Positions 36,071-46,360 are shown, counted from the first letter of the stretch. The stretch: 64,000 nt of DNA from Caballeronia sp. dw_276 (GCF_018449635.1 NZ_JAAVUV010000006.1:186001-250000), one strand, 5' to 3'. Numbers and translations: made by a program. Notes: generated from the sequence alone by a model not told the origin.

Positions 36071-36100
36071 AAAAAGCCCAATCTTTCGATTGGGCTTTTT
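36071..36100 (-). terminator. Terminator downstream of tRNA-Asn
   Basis: AAAAAGCCCAATC / GATTGGGCTTTTT is a perfect 13-bp palindromic stem with a TTTC loop (36084-36087), 14 bases beyond the 3' end of the tRNA on the minus strand. Confidence 0.9.
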
Positions 36101-36114
36101 GGCTGGAACCTTTT

Positions 36115-36190
36115 TGGCTCCCCGACCTGGGCTCGAACCAGGGACCTACGGATTAACAGTCCGGCGCTCTACCAACTGAGCTATCGGGGA
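36115..36190 (-). tRNA. tRNA-Asn (GUU anticodon)
   Basis: The minus strand folds as a full cloverleaf: acceptor TCCCCGA / TCGGGGA, D-arm with AGCTCAGTTGGTAGAGC, anticodon loop CTGTTAA (GTT, asparagine), and T-arm with GGTTCGAGCC. The 3' CCA is encoded (36115-36117). It is a single copy here and no attachment-site duplication is seen around it. Confidence 0.95.
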
Positions 36191-36323
36191 ACATCTGCAG
36201 CAGAGAAACGAAATTATATGGAGGGGAATCTAGCCTGTCAACACCCTGCGTTCATCTCGATTTAAAAATTCTCCGGCAACCGATAAATGCGTTCAGCGTC
36301 GCTAAAAAGACGCGACACAGGCA

Positions 36324-36647
36324 TCAACGTTCGAGCAGTTCGAGCTTCTCTTTCACGTCCTTGAACTCATCGGCTTCAGGCAGCGGCGCCTTGGTCTTGG
36401 TGATGCTCGGCCACGAGCGCGAGAGATCTGCATTCAATTCGATGAAGTGCTGTTGGTCGCCCGGCACATCTTCTTCAGCATAGATTGCATTGACCGGACA
36501 TTCGGCCACGCACACGGCACAGTCGATGCACTCGTCCGGATCGATCGAGAGGAAATTGGGACCTTCGCGGAAGCAGTCCACCGGGCACACGTCCACGCAA
36601 TCGGTGTAACGGCACTTGATGCAGCTTTCGGTCACAACGTGAGTCAT
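36324..36647 (-). CDS. fdxA: Ferredoxin FdxA (7Fe type)
   Basis: The 107-residue protein has [18 protein letters not shown] near residue 9 and [17 protein letters not shown] near residue 40, giving one [3Fe-4S] and one [4Fe-4S] cluster, with the long C-terminal tail of Azotobacter-type FdxA ([18 protein letters not shown]). It is a small cytoplasmic electron carrier. It stands between tRNA-Asn and a 433-base gap upstream of pncB. No partner reductase is adjacent. Confidence 0.95.
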   Translation of the reverse strand: MTHVVTESCIKCRYTDCVDVCPVDCFREGPNFLSIDPDECIDCAVCVAECPVNAIYAEEDVPGDQQHFIELNADLSRSWPSITKTKAPLPEADEFKDVKEKLELLER

Positions 36648-37080
36648 TCAGGCTCCTGCATGCGAAATTCGTGGGGGCGGCGAGGCACTAGGACGCTGGG
36701 TTCAATCTTGAACCATCAGTCTCTTTCCTGGGCTGACAGCCCGGCTGTGCACATTGCGCGCGCCAAAACCGATATTGTAGCGTACCGGTAAATACGAGCG
36801 CGACCCCGATCCGGCAGGCTTTATATCCTTTAGTGATTTGTTTATGGACGCAGGCATGCCCCGCGCGGGGTGTCCGGCGAGCGCCGGCGCCAGCGTGGGC
36901 GCGGCGCTCAGGCTTGGCACTTCGGGTAACATGCACTTCGAGGCCGCAGGGGCACAGCAGCCAGTCCATGTCAGTGCGTTGTATCGGGCCGCGCTCCTGC
37001 CGACCGTGTCCGCTTGCGGTTTTTCCCGCGGGTTTTTGCCTGGCGGTTCTATCCGTTGTACTAGCCGTTCGTCTGGAACC
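36648..37080. other. Divergent region between fdxA and pncB
   Basis: The 433 bases between the two divergent genes have no credible gene. Reading frames that enter from upstream are open to pncB for part of the region but have no family resemblance. I could not identify firm promoters. Confidence 0.4.
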
Positions 37081-38271
37081 ATGATCATCCATTCGCTGCT
37101 CGATACCGATCTCTACAAGTTCACCATGATGCAGGTGGTCCTGCATCACTTCCCGGCGGCGCACGCGGAATACAAATTCCGATGCCGTACGCAAGGGGTC
37201 GATCTCGTTCCGTACATCGATGAAATCCGGGAGGAAGTGCGCGCACTCTGCCAGTTGCGTTTTACCGAAGATGAGCTCGAATACCTTCGGCGGATGCGTT
37301 TCATCAAGAGCGATTTCATCGACTTCCTGGCGCTCTTTCATCTCAACGAGAAGTTGGTGACGATCAAGCCGTCGGCGAAGAACAACGGCGAGATCGACAT
37401 TGATATTGTCGGCCCGTGGCTGCACACCATCCTGTTCGAGATCCCCGTTCTCGCTATCGTCAACGAGGTCTATTTCCGCAACACGCAGCGCGATCCGACC
37501 TTCGAAACCGGGCGCGACCGGCTCCGCGACAAGATCGAATTGCTCGGCGGCCGTCCGGAAGTGTCCGACTGCAAGATCGCCGACTACGGCACCCGCCGCC
37601 GTTTCTCGGGCAAGTGGCACGAAGAGGTCATTCTCAAGCTGAAGGAAGGGCTTGGCGAACAGTTCACCGGTACGAGCAACGTCTATTACGCAATGAAACA
37701 TGGCCTTCGTCCTCTCGGAACGATGGCGCACGAGTACTTGCAAGCCTGCCAGGCGCTTGGTCCACGCCTGCGAGATTCACAAGTGTTCGGCTTCGAAATG
37801 TGGGCCAAGGAATATCGAGGTGATCTGGGCATTGCGCTCTCCGACGTCTACGGCATGAAGGCGTTTCTCAACGACTTCGACATGTACTTCTGCAAGCTCT
37901 TCGACGGCGCGCGTCACGACTCCGGTGATCCATTCGACTGGGGCGAGCGCCTGATTCGTCACTACGAGCAGAATCGTTGCGACCCTCGTACCAAGGTGCT
38001 CGTCTTCTCGGACGCACTCGATATCCCGAAGGTCCTGCGGCTCTACGAACGTTTCCGCGGCCGCTGCCAGCTCGCGTTCGGCGTTGGTACGAACCTCACC
38101 AATGACCTTGGTTATCAGCCTTTGCAGATTGTCATCAAGATGGTTCGATGCAACGGTCAGCCGGTCGCCAAACTCTCCGATTCACCCGGCAAGAACATGT
38201 GCGAAGACCAGGCTTATCTTGCGTACCTGCGTCAGGTCTTCGATATTGCCAAGCCGGTTGGAGAACTGTAG
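37081..38271 (+). CDS. pncB: Nicotinate phosphoribosyltransferase
   Basis: The 396-residue protein begins [20 protein letters not shown], the conserved PncB opening, and contains EFKFRCR-like [29 protein letters not shown], the catalytic-site [30 protein letters not shown] and [12 protein letters not shown]. It converts nicotinate, PRPP and ATP to nicotinate mononucleotide in NAD salvage. An open frame upstream to 36838 is not supported by the family start. Length and motifs are complete. Confidence 0.95.
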   Translation: MIIHSLLDTDLYKFTMMQVVLHHFPAAHAEYKFRCRTQGVDLVPYIDEIREEVRALCQLRFTEDELEYLRRMRFIKSDFIDFLALFHLNEKLVTIKPSAKNNGEIDIDIVGPWLHTILFEIPVLAIVNEVYFRNTQRDPTFETGRDRLRDKIELLGGRPEVSDCKIADYGTRRRFSGKWHEEVILKLKEGLGEQFTGTSNVYYAMKHGLRPLGTMAHEYLQACQALGPRLRDSQVFGFEMWAKEYRGDLGIALSDVYGMKAFLNDFDMYFCKLFDGARHDSGDPFDWGERLIRHYEQNRCDPRTKVLVFSDALDIPKVLRLYERFRGRCQLAFGVGTNLTNDLGYQPLQIVIKMVRCNGQPVAKLSDSPGKNMCEDQAYLAYLRQVFDIAKPVGEL

Positions 38272-38396
38272 CTCGCAGGCATGCTGATCGGCGCAAACTG
38301 GCTCAGCGTTAGCCGTTCGGTCTAGGGTAGCCGGGCAGGGCTGCTCGTTATAATCAAGTCCTTGATCGACGTGCAGGCTAACGAGGACCCCATCAC

Positions 38397-39839
38397 ATGG
38401 ATACATCGGCCGCATGCCGGAACTCAAGCGGGCGGCGCGGCCGGAACATGCGTTGGTTGATGCAGGTTCTTGTGATCACGTTGTTACCGCTCGACGCCTC
38501 CGCGGCAACGCTCAATGGCGCCGCGTTGTCACCGCTTTGGGCGTTGCCGTTCGCGGGCATCCTGCTTTCCATCGCCATTGCGCCTTTGGTCGCACCGCAT
38601 GCGTGGCACAGTCATTACGGCAAGATATCGGCAGCGTGGGCGCTTGCTTTTCTTGTGCCGTTCGCGATCGGCTTCGGGGCGCAAGCCGCCTTTGCCACGT
38701 TCGTCCATGCCATGCTGGAAGAATATGTCCCGTTCATTATTTTGCTCACGGCGCTCTTCACGGTCGCGGGCGGGATTTGCCTGAACGGTGATCTGCGCGG
38801 TTCTCCGCGCATGAACACCGGCCTGCTTGCGCTCGGCACCGTGCTCGCCAGCATCATGGGAACCACGGGGGCAGCCATGCTGCTGATCCGCCCTTTGTTA
38901 CGCGCGAACGAGCAGCGCAAGCATCAGGTGCATCGGGTGGTGTTCTTTATTTTTCTGGTGGCCAATGCGGGCGGTTCGCTTTCGCCGCTCGGCGATCCGC
39001 CGTTGTTCCTCGGTTTTCTGAACGGCGTCAGTTTCTTCTGGACCACTGTGCATCTCGCGAAGCCGACGCTGTTTATTTGCAGCGTCTTGCTGGTGCTCTT
39101 CTATGCGTTCGACCGATACTACTTCGGGCGAGAAGACGCCCGGCCGGAGACTGCGGGGACAACGCCGTTGAGCATTGACGGGAAGATCAATTTTGTTCTT
39201 CTCGCAGCGGTTGTGGTGCTGGTTCTGATGAGCGGCCTGTGGAAACCGGGGATCGAATTCGAAGTGTTCGGCACGCACGTGGCCCTGCAGAATCTCGTGC
39301 GCGACGTGTTGCTCATAGTCGTGATGTTTCTATCGCTCAAGCTCACGCCAAAGAGCGCGCGGGAGGGCAACGCGTTCAACTGGGCGCCCATTGAAGAAGT
39401 CGCGAAGCTCTTCGCCGCGATTTTCGTCACCATTGCACCGGTGATCATGATCCTGCGTGCCGGCGCGGACGGGGCGTTCGCGGGCATCGTGCATCTGGTC
39501 GCCGACTCGAGCGGCAAGCCCATCGACATTGCGTACTTCTGGGCAACGGGGTTGCTGTCATCGTTTCTCGACAACGCGCCAACGTACCTCGTGTTCTTCA
39601 ACCTCGCCGGCGGCGACGCGCAGAGCTTGATGACGACAGGCGCCACCACGCTCGCCGCGATCTCGGCAGGCGCCGTCTTCATGGGCGCGAACAGCTATAT
39701 AGGCAACGCGCCCAACTTCATGGTCAAGGCGATCGCCGAATCGCGCGGCGTTGTGATGCCCAGTTTCTTCGGATATCTGGGCTGGTCGGCGGTCATCTTG
39801 CTGCCCTTGTTCCTGCTTACCGGATGGTTGTTCTTTTAA
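38397..39839 (+). CDS. NhaD-like sodium:proton antiporter
   Basis: The 480-residue protein is a polytopic membrane protein of the ion-transporter superfamily (CitMHS/NhaD group): about 11-12 hydrophobic helices, ANAGGSLSPLGDPPLFLGFL in the middle and FLDNAPTYLVFFNLAGGD plus GANSYIGNAPNFMVKAI near the end are the two conserved re-entrant loops. Family members exchange Na+ for H+. GAGGA lies about 9 bases before the ATG at 38397; an ATG at 38448 would start directly with the hydrophobic MRWLMQVLVITLLP and fits homologues, so the true start could be either. The gene directly downstream starts 10 bases later. Confidence 0.85.
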   Translation: MDTSAACRNSSGRRGRNMRWLMQVLVITLLPLDASAATLNGAALSPLWALPFAGILLSIAIAPLVAPHAWHSHYGKISAAWALAFLVPFAIGFGAQAAFATFVHAMLEEYVPFIILLTALFTVAGGICLNGDLRGSPRMNTGLLALGTVLASIMGTTGAAMLLIRPLLRANEQRKHQVHRVVFFIFLVANAGGSLSPLGDPPLFLGFLNGVSFFWTTVHLAKPTLFICSVLLVLFYAFDRYYFGREDARPETAGTTPLSIDGKINFVLLAAVVVLVLMSGLWKPGIEFEVFGTHVALQNLVRDVLLIVVMFLSLKLTPKSAREGNAFNWAPIEEVAKLFAAIFVTIAPVIMILRAGADGAFAGIVHLVADSSGKPIDIAYFWATGLLSSFLDNAPTYLVFFNLAGGDAQSLMTTGATTLAAISAGAVFMGANSYIGNAPNFMVKAIAESRGVVMPSFFGYLGWSAVILLPLFLLTGWLFF

Positions 39840-39849
39840 GGAGAAATCG

Positions 39850-40830
39850 ATGAAAAAAGTGCTGGTTGCCCGCCCGATTTTCCCGGACGTGATTGAACGT
39901 CTGCGACAGTATTTTGAAGTCGATGCCAACCCAGGTGCACCGCTTCCCGCCGACGAATTTGCCCGTCGCATGGCCGACCGTGACGGCGCTTTGCTTGCGG
40001 GCGACCCTGTCACGGCGAAGGTCCTGGAAGGCGCACCGAATTTGAAGGTGGTGTCGAACATGGCTGTCGGCTACAACAACTTCGACATGCAGGCGCTGAA
40101 CGCCCACGGCGTGCTCGGTACGAACACGCCCGACGTGCTGAACGAAAGCACGGCGGATTTCGGCTGGGCGCTGATGATGGCTGTTGCGCGCCGCATCACG
40201 GAATCGGAGCATTTCCTGCGCGCGGGCAAATGGGGCACGTGGTCGTACGACGCGTTCCTCGGCTCCGACGTGTACGGCTCAACGCTTGGTGTGATCGGCA
40301 TGGGCCGTATCGGGCAAGCGTTGGCCCGGCGCGCACGTGGCTTCAACATGCGCGTGATCTATCACAACCGTTCACGCGTCGCGCCCGAAATCGAGGCGGA
40401 ATTGAACGCTGAATATGCGTCGAAGGCCGACTTGCTCAAGCGGGCCGATCATGTGGTGCTGGTATTGCCATACACGGCCGAAAACCATCACACCATCGGT
40501 GCGGCCGAACTGGCGAGCATGAAACCCACGGCTACGCTGACCAACATCGCGCGCGGTGGAATCGTGGATGATGCTGCGCTGATCGAAGCGCTGCGCAACA
40601 AGACCATCGCTGCAGCGGGCCTCGATGTCTTCGAAGGCGAACCGAACTTCAATCGCGATTTCCTCGGTTTGTCGAACGTCGTGCTCACGCCGCATATTGC
40701 GAGCGCGACCGAATCAACGCGCCGCGCGATGGCGAATCTCGCCGCCGATAACCTTATCGCAGCGCTAGGCGAAGGTCCGCGAGCAGGCAATCCGCCGAAT
40801 CCGATCAATCCGGACGTCCTGAAGAAATGA
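39850..40830 (+). CDS. D-isomer-specific 2-hydroxyacid dehydrogenase (glyoxylate/hydroxypyruvate reductase type)
   Basis: The 326-residue protein has the NAD(P) motif GVIGMGRIGQALARRARGF, the substrate region NMAVGYNNFDM, the catalytic Arg in NIARGGIVDDAAL and the Glu/His pair in EGEPNFN...TPHIASAT. This is the GyaR/GhrB branch, which reduces glyoxylate or hydroxypyruvate. AAGGAGA precedes the ATG at 39850. Its stop overlaps the rmuC start by 4 bp. The substrate cannot be fixed from the sequence. Confidence 0.92.
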   Translation: MKKVLVARPIFPDVIERLRQYFEVDANPGAPLPADEFARRMADRDGALLAGDPVTAKVLEGAPNLKVVSNMAVGYNNFDMQALNAHGVLGTNTPDVLNESTADFGWALMMAVARRITESEHFLRAGKWGTWSYDAFLGSDVYGSTLGVIGMGRIGQALARRARGFNMRVIYHNRSRVAPEIEAELNAEYASKADLLKRADHVVLVLPYTAENHHTIGAAELASMKPTATLTNIARGGIVDDAALIEALRNKTIAAAGLDVFEGEPNFNRDFLGLSNVVLTPHIASATESTRRAMANLAADNLIAALGEGPRAGNPPNPINPDVLKK

Positions 40831-42299
40831 CACTGTTGTTGCTGTTGGGCGCTGCGGTCGCCGTCCTCTCGATCACGCTGGTCATCGTGCTGATCCTGTT
40901 GCTGCGGCCGAAGCGCGAGACGGATATCGAAGAGCAATTCGACGCGCTCACTGATCGGGTCATCGACATGGGCGAAGCGCACGCGCGCGCCCAGGAGCGG
41001 CTCGAACGCAATGTGCGGGGCGAAGTTGTCGAGACGTCGCGTGCATCGCGTACGGAAGCGGGCGGCGCGTTCGCGCAGTTCCAGCAGACGCTCGCAACGC
41101 AACTTGCAAGCATGTCGAACGTGCAAAACGCACAGCTTGAGGCGTTCTCTCGGCAACTGCTTGCGTTGACGGAAAGCAACGTGCAGCAAAGCCAGCACGC
41201 GCGCGACGAACAAAGCCAGGCGCTCAAGCGTTTCGGCGATGCCTTGACGCTGCAGCTTGCACAGATGTCGGAGTCGAATGATCGTCGCTTGAGTGAAGTG
41301 CGCATGACGCTCGAAGCGCGGCTGAAGGACATCGAGGCGAACAACGCGGCAAAGCTCGAAGAAATGCGTCGCACCGTCGACGAAAAACTTCACGCCACGC
41401 TGGAACAGCGGCTCGGCGAATCGTTCAAGCTGGTATCGGACCGGCTTGAGCAGGTGCATCGCGGATTGGGGGAGATGCAGACCCTCGCGGCGGGCGTCGG
41501 CGACTTGAAGAAGGTGCTGACCAACGTCAAGACGCGCGGAACGTGGGGTGAAGTGCAGCTCGAGTCGCTGCTCGAACAACTTCTTACGCCGGACCAGTAC
41601 GCAAAGAATGTAGCGACCATTCCAAAGAGCAACGACCGTGTGGAGTTCGCAATCAAGCTGCCCGGCCGCCACGACGCTCCCGGCCAAAGCGGGTCAAACG
41701 CAGTGGCGACGCCAGTGTGGCTTCCCATCGATGCAAAATTTCCGCGCGAGGACTACGAGCGTCTGATCGATGCGCAGGACCGCGGCGACCCGGTCGCGGT
41801 CGAGGAGGCGTCGCGGGCGCTCGAAGGCCGCATTCGCGCAGAGGCAAAAACGATTGCGCAAAAGTACGTCGCGCCGCCGCACACCACGGACTTCGCGTTG
41901 CTGTTCCTGCCTACCGAAGGTTTGTACGCGGAAATCTTGCGCCGTCCGGGGCTGACGGACTTTTTGCAGCGTGAATATCGCGTTAGCGTGACGGGGCCGA
42001 CCACGCTGACCGCCTTGCTCAACAGTTTGCAGATGGGCTTCAGGACACTCGCGATCGAGCAGCGCTCCAGCGAAGTCTGGCAAGTGCTCGGCGCGGTGAA
42101 AACGGAGTTCAGGAAGTTTGGGGAAGTGCTGTCGAAGACGCGCTCGCAACTGGAGGCGGTGACACGGTCGATTGAATCAGCGGAAACGCGTACGCGTCAA
42201 ATGAGCAAGAAACTGCGCGACGTAGAAGCATTGCCGGGCGAGCAGGCGGCCAACCTGCTCGGCCATGAAGCCGACGATCGCGACGAACCGCAAGCCTAA
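40827..42299 (+). CDS. rmuC: DNA recombination protein RmuC
   Basis: The 490-residue protein has an N-terminal membrane helix (LLLLLGAAVAVLSITLVIVL), a long coiled-coil section (residues 30-230, with repeated ALxxQLA and NVQNAQLEAFSRQ motifs) and the RmuC nuclease-like domain (GTWGEVQLESLLEQLL; FAIKLPG; PIDAKFPREDYERLID; DFALLFLPTEGLYAEIL). RmuC limits inversions at short inverted repeats. It overlaps the upstream dehydrogenase by 4 bp, and overlaps the convergent GNAT gene by 4 bp. Confidence 0.94.
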   Translation: MTLLLLLGAAVAVLSITLVIVLILLLRPKRETDIEEQFDALTDRVIDMGEAHARAQERLERNVRGEVVETSRASRTEAGGAFAQFQQTLATQLASMSNVQNAQLEAFSRQLLALTESNVQQSQHARDEQSQALKRFGDALTLQLAQMSESNDRRLSEVRMTLEARLKDIEANNAAKLEEMRRTVDEKLHATLEQRLGESFKLVSDRLEQVHRGLGEMQTLAAGVGDLKKVLTNVKTRGTWGEVQLESLLEQLLTPDQYAKNVATIPKSNDRVEFAIKLPGRHDAPGQSGSNAVATPVWLPIDAKFPREDYERLIDAQDRGDPVAVEEASRALEGRIRAEAKTIAQKYVAPPHTTDFALLFLPTEGLYAEILRRPGLTDFLQREYRVSVTGPTTLTALLNSLQMGFRTLAIEQRSSEVWQVLGAVKTEFRKFGEVLSKTRSQLEAVTRSIESAETRTRQMSKKLRDVEALPGEQAANLLGHEADDRDEPQA

Positions 42300-42778
42300 G
42301 TGGTAGCCGCGAGTTTCGCGAGTTTGTCGCCGGTAATACGCACGATGCGCCAGTCCGGCAGCACGGTTGCGCCCATCTTCTCGTAGAAGCCGATGGCGTT
42401 CTGATTCCAGTCGAGCACGGTCCATTCGAAGCGGCCGCACTGGCGTTCCACTGCCAGCGCCGCGAGCGCGCGCAGCATTCTCGTGCCGAGTCCGCTGCCG
42501 CGAATCGACGGTTTCACGTACAAGTCTTCGAGATACAGCCCGCGCTTGCCCACGAACGTCGAGTAGTTCTGGAAGAACAGGGCATAACCGACGATCACCC
42601 CGTCTTCCTCCGCGACCAGCGCTTCCGCTGCGGGCTTTGCGCCGAACAACGCGTCGTGCAGACCAGGCTCGGTTGCAACGAACAAATGCATCAGCTTTTC
42701 GAATTCGGCCAACTCCAGCATGAGGCCGAAAATTGCGCTGACATCTTGCGGAGTGGCATTACGGATTGCGGCGCTCAT
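42296..42778 (-). CDS. GNAT family N-acetyltransferase
   Basis: The 160-residue protein shows the GNAT fold: EDGVIVGYALFFQNYSTF, LYLEDLYVKPSIRGSGLGTRML with the acetyl-CoA-binding Q/RxxGxG/A pattern, and WTVLDWNQNAIGFYEKMGAT. This is the diamine N-acetyltransferase-like branch. The ATG at 42778 follows the upstream membrane protein by a one-base TGATG overlap, so the two are one operon. An ATG 29 codons earlier lies inside that gene. The substrate is unknown. Confidence 0.88.
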   Translation of the reverse strand: MSAAIRNATPQDVSAIFGLMLELAEFEKLMHLFVATEPGLHDALFGAKPAAEALVAEEDGVIVGYALFFQNYSTFVGKRGLYLEDLYVKPSIRGSGLGTRMLRALAALAVERQCGRFEWTVLDWNQNAIGFYEKMGATVLPDWRIVRITGDKLAKLAATT

Positions 42779-43053
42779 CAGGCTTCTTCCGGTGCATCGG
42801 ACAACACGATTTCGATGCCGCCAAACCGCGACGCCACCCAGTTGTATGCGTGACACGCAATCCACAACAGGATGAACCCCAGGATCGCATTGAGCAGCAG
42901 CGCGCTCGTTACGGTGCTGAGCTCGACGGAACCGTATCGGAAGAATGCAACCAGTACGCCGAGCAACACGATCGGCACGCTGAATGTGAGGTACACGAGA
43001 ATCAGCGCTTTGGCGGTTTGTCCCGGTGCGATGAACGAAATCTGTTTTTTCAT
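42778..43053 (-). CDS. Small two-helix membrane protein, unknown function
   Basis: The 91-residue product has two membrane segments (residues 14-38, ALILVYLTFSVPIVLLGVLV; and about 47-70, SALLLNAILGFILLWIACHA), a short loop and a C-terminal acidic tail (EIVLSDAPEEA). It is coupled to the GNAT gene by TGATG. No family is recognised; it resembles many short uncharacterised inner-membrane proteins. Confidence 0.72.
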   Translation of the reverse strand: MKKQISFIAPGQTAKALILVYLTFSVPIVLLGVLVAFFRYGSVELSTVTSALLLNAILGFILLWIACHAYNWVASRFGGIEIVLSDAPEEA

Positions 43054-43171
43054 GAAGGAAAAGCCCCGTCAGTCGTAGTGCAATGCATTTGAATCCAGGT
43101 GTTTGGCCGCATACGTGATGACGGCGTCCCGGCCCGGATTCTTGAAGCAGGTTGTCGAAGAGCCTTTGAAG

Positions 43172-44479
43172 CTAGATCAGGCCGTCGAATGGCAGGATAT
43201 CGACGCTGTCTCCTGCATCGATGTTTCCTGCCTCGTGCTCGAGAACAATGAAGCAATTGGCCTCGCTCATTGAACTCAGCACACCCGAGCCTTGCGGCCC
43301 GGTTGTTACCACGTGCCAGCGCCCGGCGGCGTCGCGCTGCGCAATACCGCGCTGGAACTCCGTGCGACCGGCGCGCTTGGACAACGAATTCGTGCTGATC
43401 GCCGATATCAGCGGCAACGCGTGCCGGGTCGCGCCCGACATGGCGAGCAGCGCTTCCCGGACGATGAAATAAAACGTCGCCATGACCGCGACCGGGTTGC
43501 CGGGCAAGCCGAAGAACAACGCCGATTTGCCGTCGCCGGGACGCACGCCCGCCCAAAGGCGGCCGAACGCGAGCGGCCGGCCGGGGCGCATCGCGATTTT
43601 CCAAAATGCCACGTCGCCGAGCGTGTTCATCAGGTCGCGCGTGAAGTCGGCGTCGCCCACTGACACGCCGCCCGAGCTGATCACCACGTCGGCTTCCCGG
43701 GTCGCGCGGCGCAGCGCTTCTTCAAGCGATGCCCGGTCGTCGCGGACAATGCCCAGATCGACCGGCTCGACGTTCATCCGGCGCAACATTGCGTAAAGCG
43801 TGTAGCGGTTGCTGTCGTAGATGGAACCTGGCGCAAGCGCTTCGCCGACAGAACGCAGCTCGTCGCCGGTGGAGAAAAACGCGACGCGCAAACGCCGCTG
43901 GACGGCAACTTCGGCGATACCCAAGGAAGCCAGCAAGCCGATATCCGATGCCCGCACGATCCGTCCCGCCCGCAACGCCGGTTGACCTTGCGAAAGATCT
44001 TCCCCTGCAAGCCGCCGGTTCACCCCGCGCGTGATTCCCGCCGTGCCAAACGTGACCGTGTCGCCCGTGCGCTGCACGAGTTCTTGCGCAACGACGGTGT
44101 CGCAGCCAGGCGGAATCAGCGCGCCCGTCATGATACGCACGCACTGGGTGACGAGCGGCCGGCCTTCGAACGGTTGTCCGGCGAGCGCTTTTCCGGCGAC
44201 CGAAAGCTGGACTCGCCCTTCGAGACCCGCGACTTCCAGCGCGGCGCCATCGAATGCGTATCCGTCCATGGCGGAGTTATCGTGGGAGGGGACGTTGATG
44301 GGTGAGACCACGTCTTCTGCCAGCACCCGGTCCAGGGCGTCGAAGAGCCGCACGCGCTCCATCTCGGCACGCCCGCGCGGCAACGCCCACTGACGCACGA
44401 TCTCCTGCGCCGCGCTGACGGGCAGCGCGTTCGGATCGTACTCAGCGACGCAGCTCGAAAAGTGCTTGGGTGTGTTCAT
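43172..44479 (-). CDS. moeA: Molybdopterin molybdenumtransferase
   Basis: The 435-residue protein contains the MoeA hallmarks: PSHDNSAMDGYAF near residue 65, GALIPPGCDTVV, FFSTGDELRSVG and VVISSGGVSVGDADFTRDLM. MoeA inserts molybdate into adenylated molybdopterin made by Mog. I chose the ATG at 44479 (MNTPKHFSSC); 80 codons upstream remain open but lack similarity. It follows mobA and moaA on the same strand, completing a cofactor gene cluster with mog elsewhere in the window. Confidence 0.93.
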   Translation of the reverse strand: MNTPKHFSSCVAEYDPNALPVSAAQEIVRQWALPRGRAEMERVRLFDALDRVLAEDVVSPINVPSHDNSAMDGYAFDGAALEVAGLEGRVQLSVAGKALAGQPFEGRPLVTQCVRIMTGALIPPGCDTVVAQELVQRTGDTVTFGTAGITRGVNRRLAGEDLSQGQPALRAGRIVRASDIGLLASLGIAEVAVQRRLRVAFFSTGDELRSVGEALAPGSIYDSNRYTLYAMLRRMNVEPVDLGIVRDDRASLEEALRRATREADVVISSGGVSVGDADFTRDLMNTLGDVAFWKIAMRPGRPLAFGRLWAGVRPGDGKSALFFGLPGNPVAVMATFYFIVREALLAMSGATRHALPLISAISTNSLSKRAGRTEFQRGIAQRDAAGRWHVVTTGPQGSGVLSSMSEANCFIVLEHEAGNIDAGDSVDILPFDGLI

Positions 44480-44616
44480 CGATGGGTAAAAACAGCGCGG
44501 AGAATCGACGCAAAGCCCGCAGGCGGATGGGTGGAGAGGCAGACGTGTTGAGATGCGCTGTACTACGCGGCATCCGGCAAGCCGATGGCTCGCAGCAAAC
44601 TGAAACGAACCGGCGC

Positions 44617-45249
44617 TTAGTTGCGCTCGAGGTCGGCTAGCTGCTGCAGATCGTTGACATTGTAAAACGCACGCTCGTCGGTGAAGGTCACTTCTACCGC
44701 CTTGTGGCGCGCGTACCACGCGCGGACCTTGCGCTCTCCGGCGCGGATGAACGCGTCGAGATCGTCGGCGAGCGAGGCGCGCAGCAACGCGAAGACCGGA
44801 TGCAGGTGGCGTTCACCGGCGGAATCGGTCACCGCTGCGATAGCGATATCCGCATTGCCGGCAGTCAGTTTTTCCGATAACTGATCGGCCAGATGGGGAT
44901 GGATGAAAGGCGCATCGCAGGGCGAAAAAAGCACGAACTCCGTCTGCGCCGCGTGCAGCGCCGCCGACATGCCCGCAAGCGGGCCGGGGAAATCGGGAAA
45001 TGCATCGACCACGACCTTGGCGCGAAACGGCATGCCAAGTTGCGCATAGATTTCGAGGCTGCGATTGGCGCTGATCAGCATCGCGCCACATTGCGGCGAC
45101 AGCCGGCGCAGCGCGTGAAGCGCGAGTGGTTCGAGATTCAGCGGCTGCAAACCCTTGTCCACGCCGCCCATGCGCGATCCGCGTCCACCGGCGAGTACCA
45201 CACCCGTGATGTCGTGCTTCAAAAGCGCGTCCCGGGCTGGCTCGGTCAT
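44617..45249 (-). CDS. mobA: Molybdenum cofactor guanylyltransferase
   Basis: The 210-residue protein has the nucleotidyltransferase front VVLAGGRGSRMGGVDKGLQP near residue 17 and the conserved ANRSLEIYAQLG, PGPLAGMSAALH and SPCDAPFI segments. MobA links GMP to molybdenum cofactor, forming the bis-guanine dinucleotide form used by DMSO reductase family enzymes. It starts one base from the moaA stop, so the two are coupled. The enzyme acts in the cytoplasm. Confidence 0.95.
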   Translation of the reverse strand: MTEPARDALLKHDITGVVLAGGRGSRMGGVDKGLQPLNLEPLALHALRRLSPQCGAMLISANRSLEIYAQLGMPFRAKVVVDAFPDFPGPLAGMSAALHAAQTEFVLFSPCDAPFIHPHLADQLSEKLTAGNADIAIAAVTDSAGERHLHPVFALLRASLADDLDAFIRAGERKVRAWYARHKAVEVTFTDERAFYNVNDLQQLADLERN

Positions 45250-45250
45250 G

Positions 45251-46360
45251 TCAGCCGCCGATGTACGACATTTCGACGCGCCGTGCGTCCGGATCTGCCG
45301 CCGGCAGCGAATTACTGCCGCGAAGCTCCGAGTATCGGTCGGTGCGTGCTTCCCAGATTCGCGCGATGGCCGTGGCGACGGTTGCGTCGCTCGCGCCGCT
45401 GCGAATCAACGCGCGCAGATCGTGACCGGAGGTGGCGAACAAACACAGGTACAGCTTGCCTTCCGTCGATAACCGCGCCCGCGTGCAAGTCCCGCAAAAC
45501 GCGCGCGTAACGCTCGAAATGACGCCGATCTCGCCGCTGCCGTCCTGGTAACCCCAGCGTTGCGCGGTTTCGGCGTCGTTGTGAGCCTCGAGCGGCTGCA
45601 GCGGAAAATGTTCGGCGATACGCGCAACGACATCCGCCGAAGGCAGCACTTCGCTCATGTTCCAGCCGTTGGACGCACCTACGTCCATATATTCGATAAA
45701 CCGCAGCACCGTGCCGCTGCCTTTGAAATGGCGCGCCATGGGCACGATTTCGGCGTCGTTCGTGCCACGCTTGACGACCATGTTCACCTTCAGCGGCGCC
45801 AGCCCGACCGCATGCGCCGCTTCGATGCCATCGAGCACATCGGCGACGGCGAAATCAGCGTCGTTCATGCGGCGAAACAATGCGTCGTCGAGCGCATCGA
45901 GGCTTACCGTGACTCGCGACAGGCCCGCGTCCTTCAGCGACCGGGCTTTGCGCCCGAGAATGGAACCGTTGGTAGTCAGCGTGATGTCGAGCGGCCTGCC
46001 TTCGGGCGTGCGCATGAGCGCCAGCCGTTCGATCAGGAATTCGATGTTCTTTCGCAACAGCGGCTCGCCGCCCGTCAGCCGGATCTTCTCGACCCCATGG
46101 GCAACAAAAAGCCGCGCCAGCCGTTCGATTTCCTCGAAGGACAGCAGCGCGCTGTGCGGCAGGAATTCGTAGTTTTTATCGAACACTTCGCGCGGCATGC
46201 AGTACACGCAGCGAAAGTTGCAACGATCGGTCACCGAGATGCGCAGATCGCGCAAGTCGCGTGACAGCCTGTCAGTGAGCAATCCGGTCGGCGTCGCCAC
46301 GGCTCCCGGGAAGGCCGGGATCGCGGTGACATCGGTGACGGGAATGATGCGGCGGGACAT
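45251..46360 (-). CDS. moaA: GTP 3',8-cyclase (MoaA)
   Basis: The 369-residue radical SAM protein has the CxxxCxxC motif at Cys47, Cys51 and Cys54 ([11 protein letters not shown]), the GGEPLL SAM motif, a second Fe-S site with [10 protein letters not shown] in the C-terminal part, and the required C-terminal Gly-Gly. It starts molybdopterin synthesis from GTP, in concert with MoaC. A bulged hairpin lies in its leader (46380-46422). It follows the rne terminator at 46512-46545, so it has its own promoter. Confidence 0.95.
   Translation of the reverse strand: MSRRIIPVTDVTAIPAFPGAVATPTGLLTDRLSRDLRDLRISVTDRCNFRCVYCMPREVFDKNYEFLPHSALLSFEEIERLARLFVAHGVEKIRLTGGEPLLRKNIEFLIERLALMRTPEGRPLDITLTTNGSILGRKARSLKDAGLSRVTVSLDALDDALFRRMNDADFAVADVLDGIEAAHAVGLAPLKVNMVVKRGTNDAEIVPMARHFKGSGTVLRFIEYMDVGASNGWNMSEVLPSADVVARIAEHFPLQPLEAHNDAETAQRWGYQDGSGEIGVISSVTRAFCGTCTRARLSTEGKLYLCLFATSGHDLRALIRSGASDATVATAIARIWEARTDRYSELRGSNSLPAADPDARRVEMSYIGG

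Noticed and set aside
36115..36190. Genomic island insertion at tRNA-Asn
   Set aside because: No integrase gene or repeated 3' tRNA end was found on either side, and the flanking genes are housekeeping.
36838..37080. N-terminal extension of PncB by 81 residues
   Set aside because: Family members start with the [10 protein letters not shown] block; the extension is Gly/Ala/Arg-rich and has no family match.
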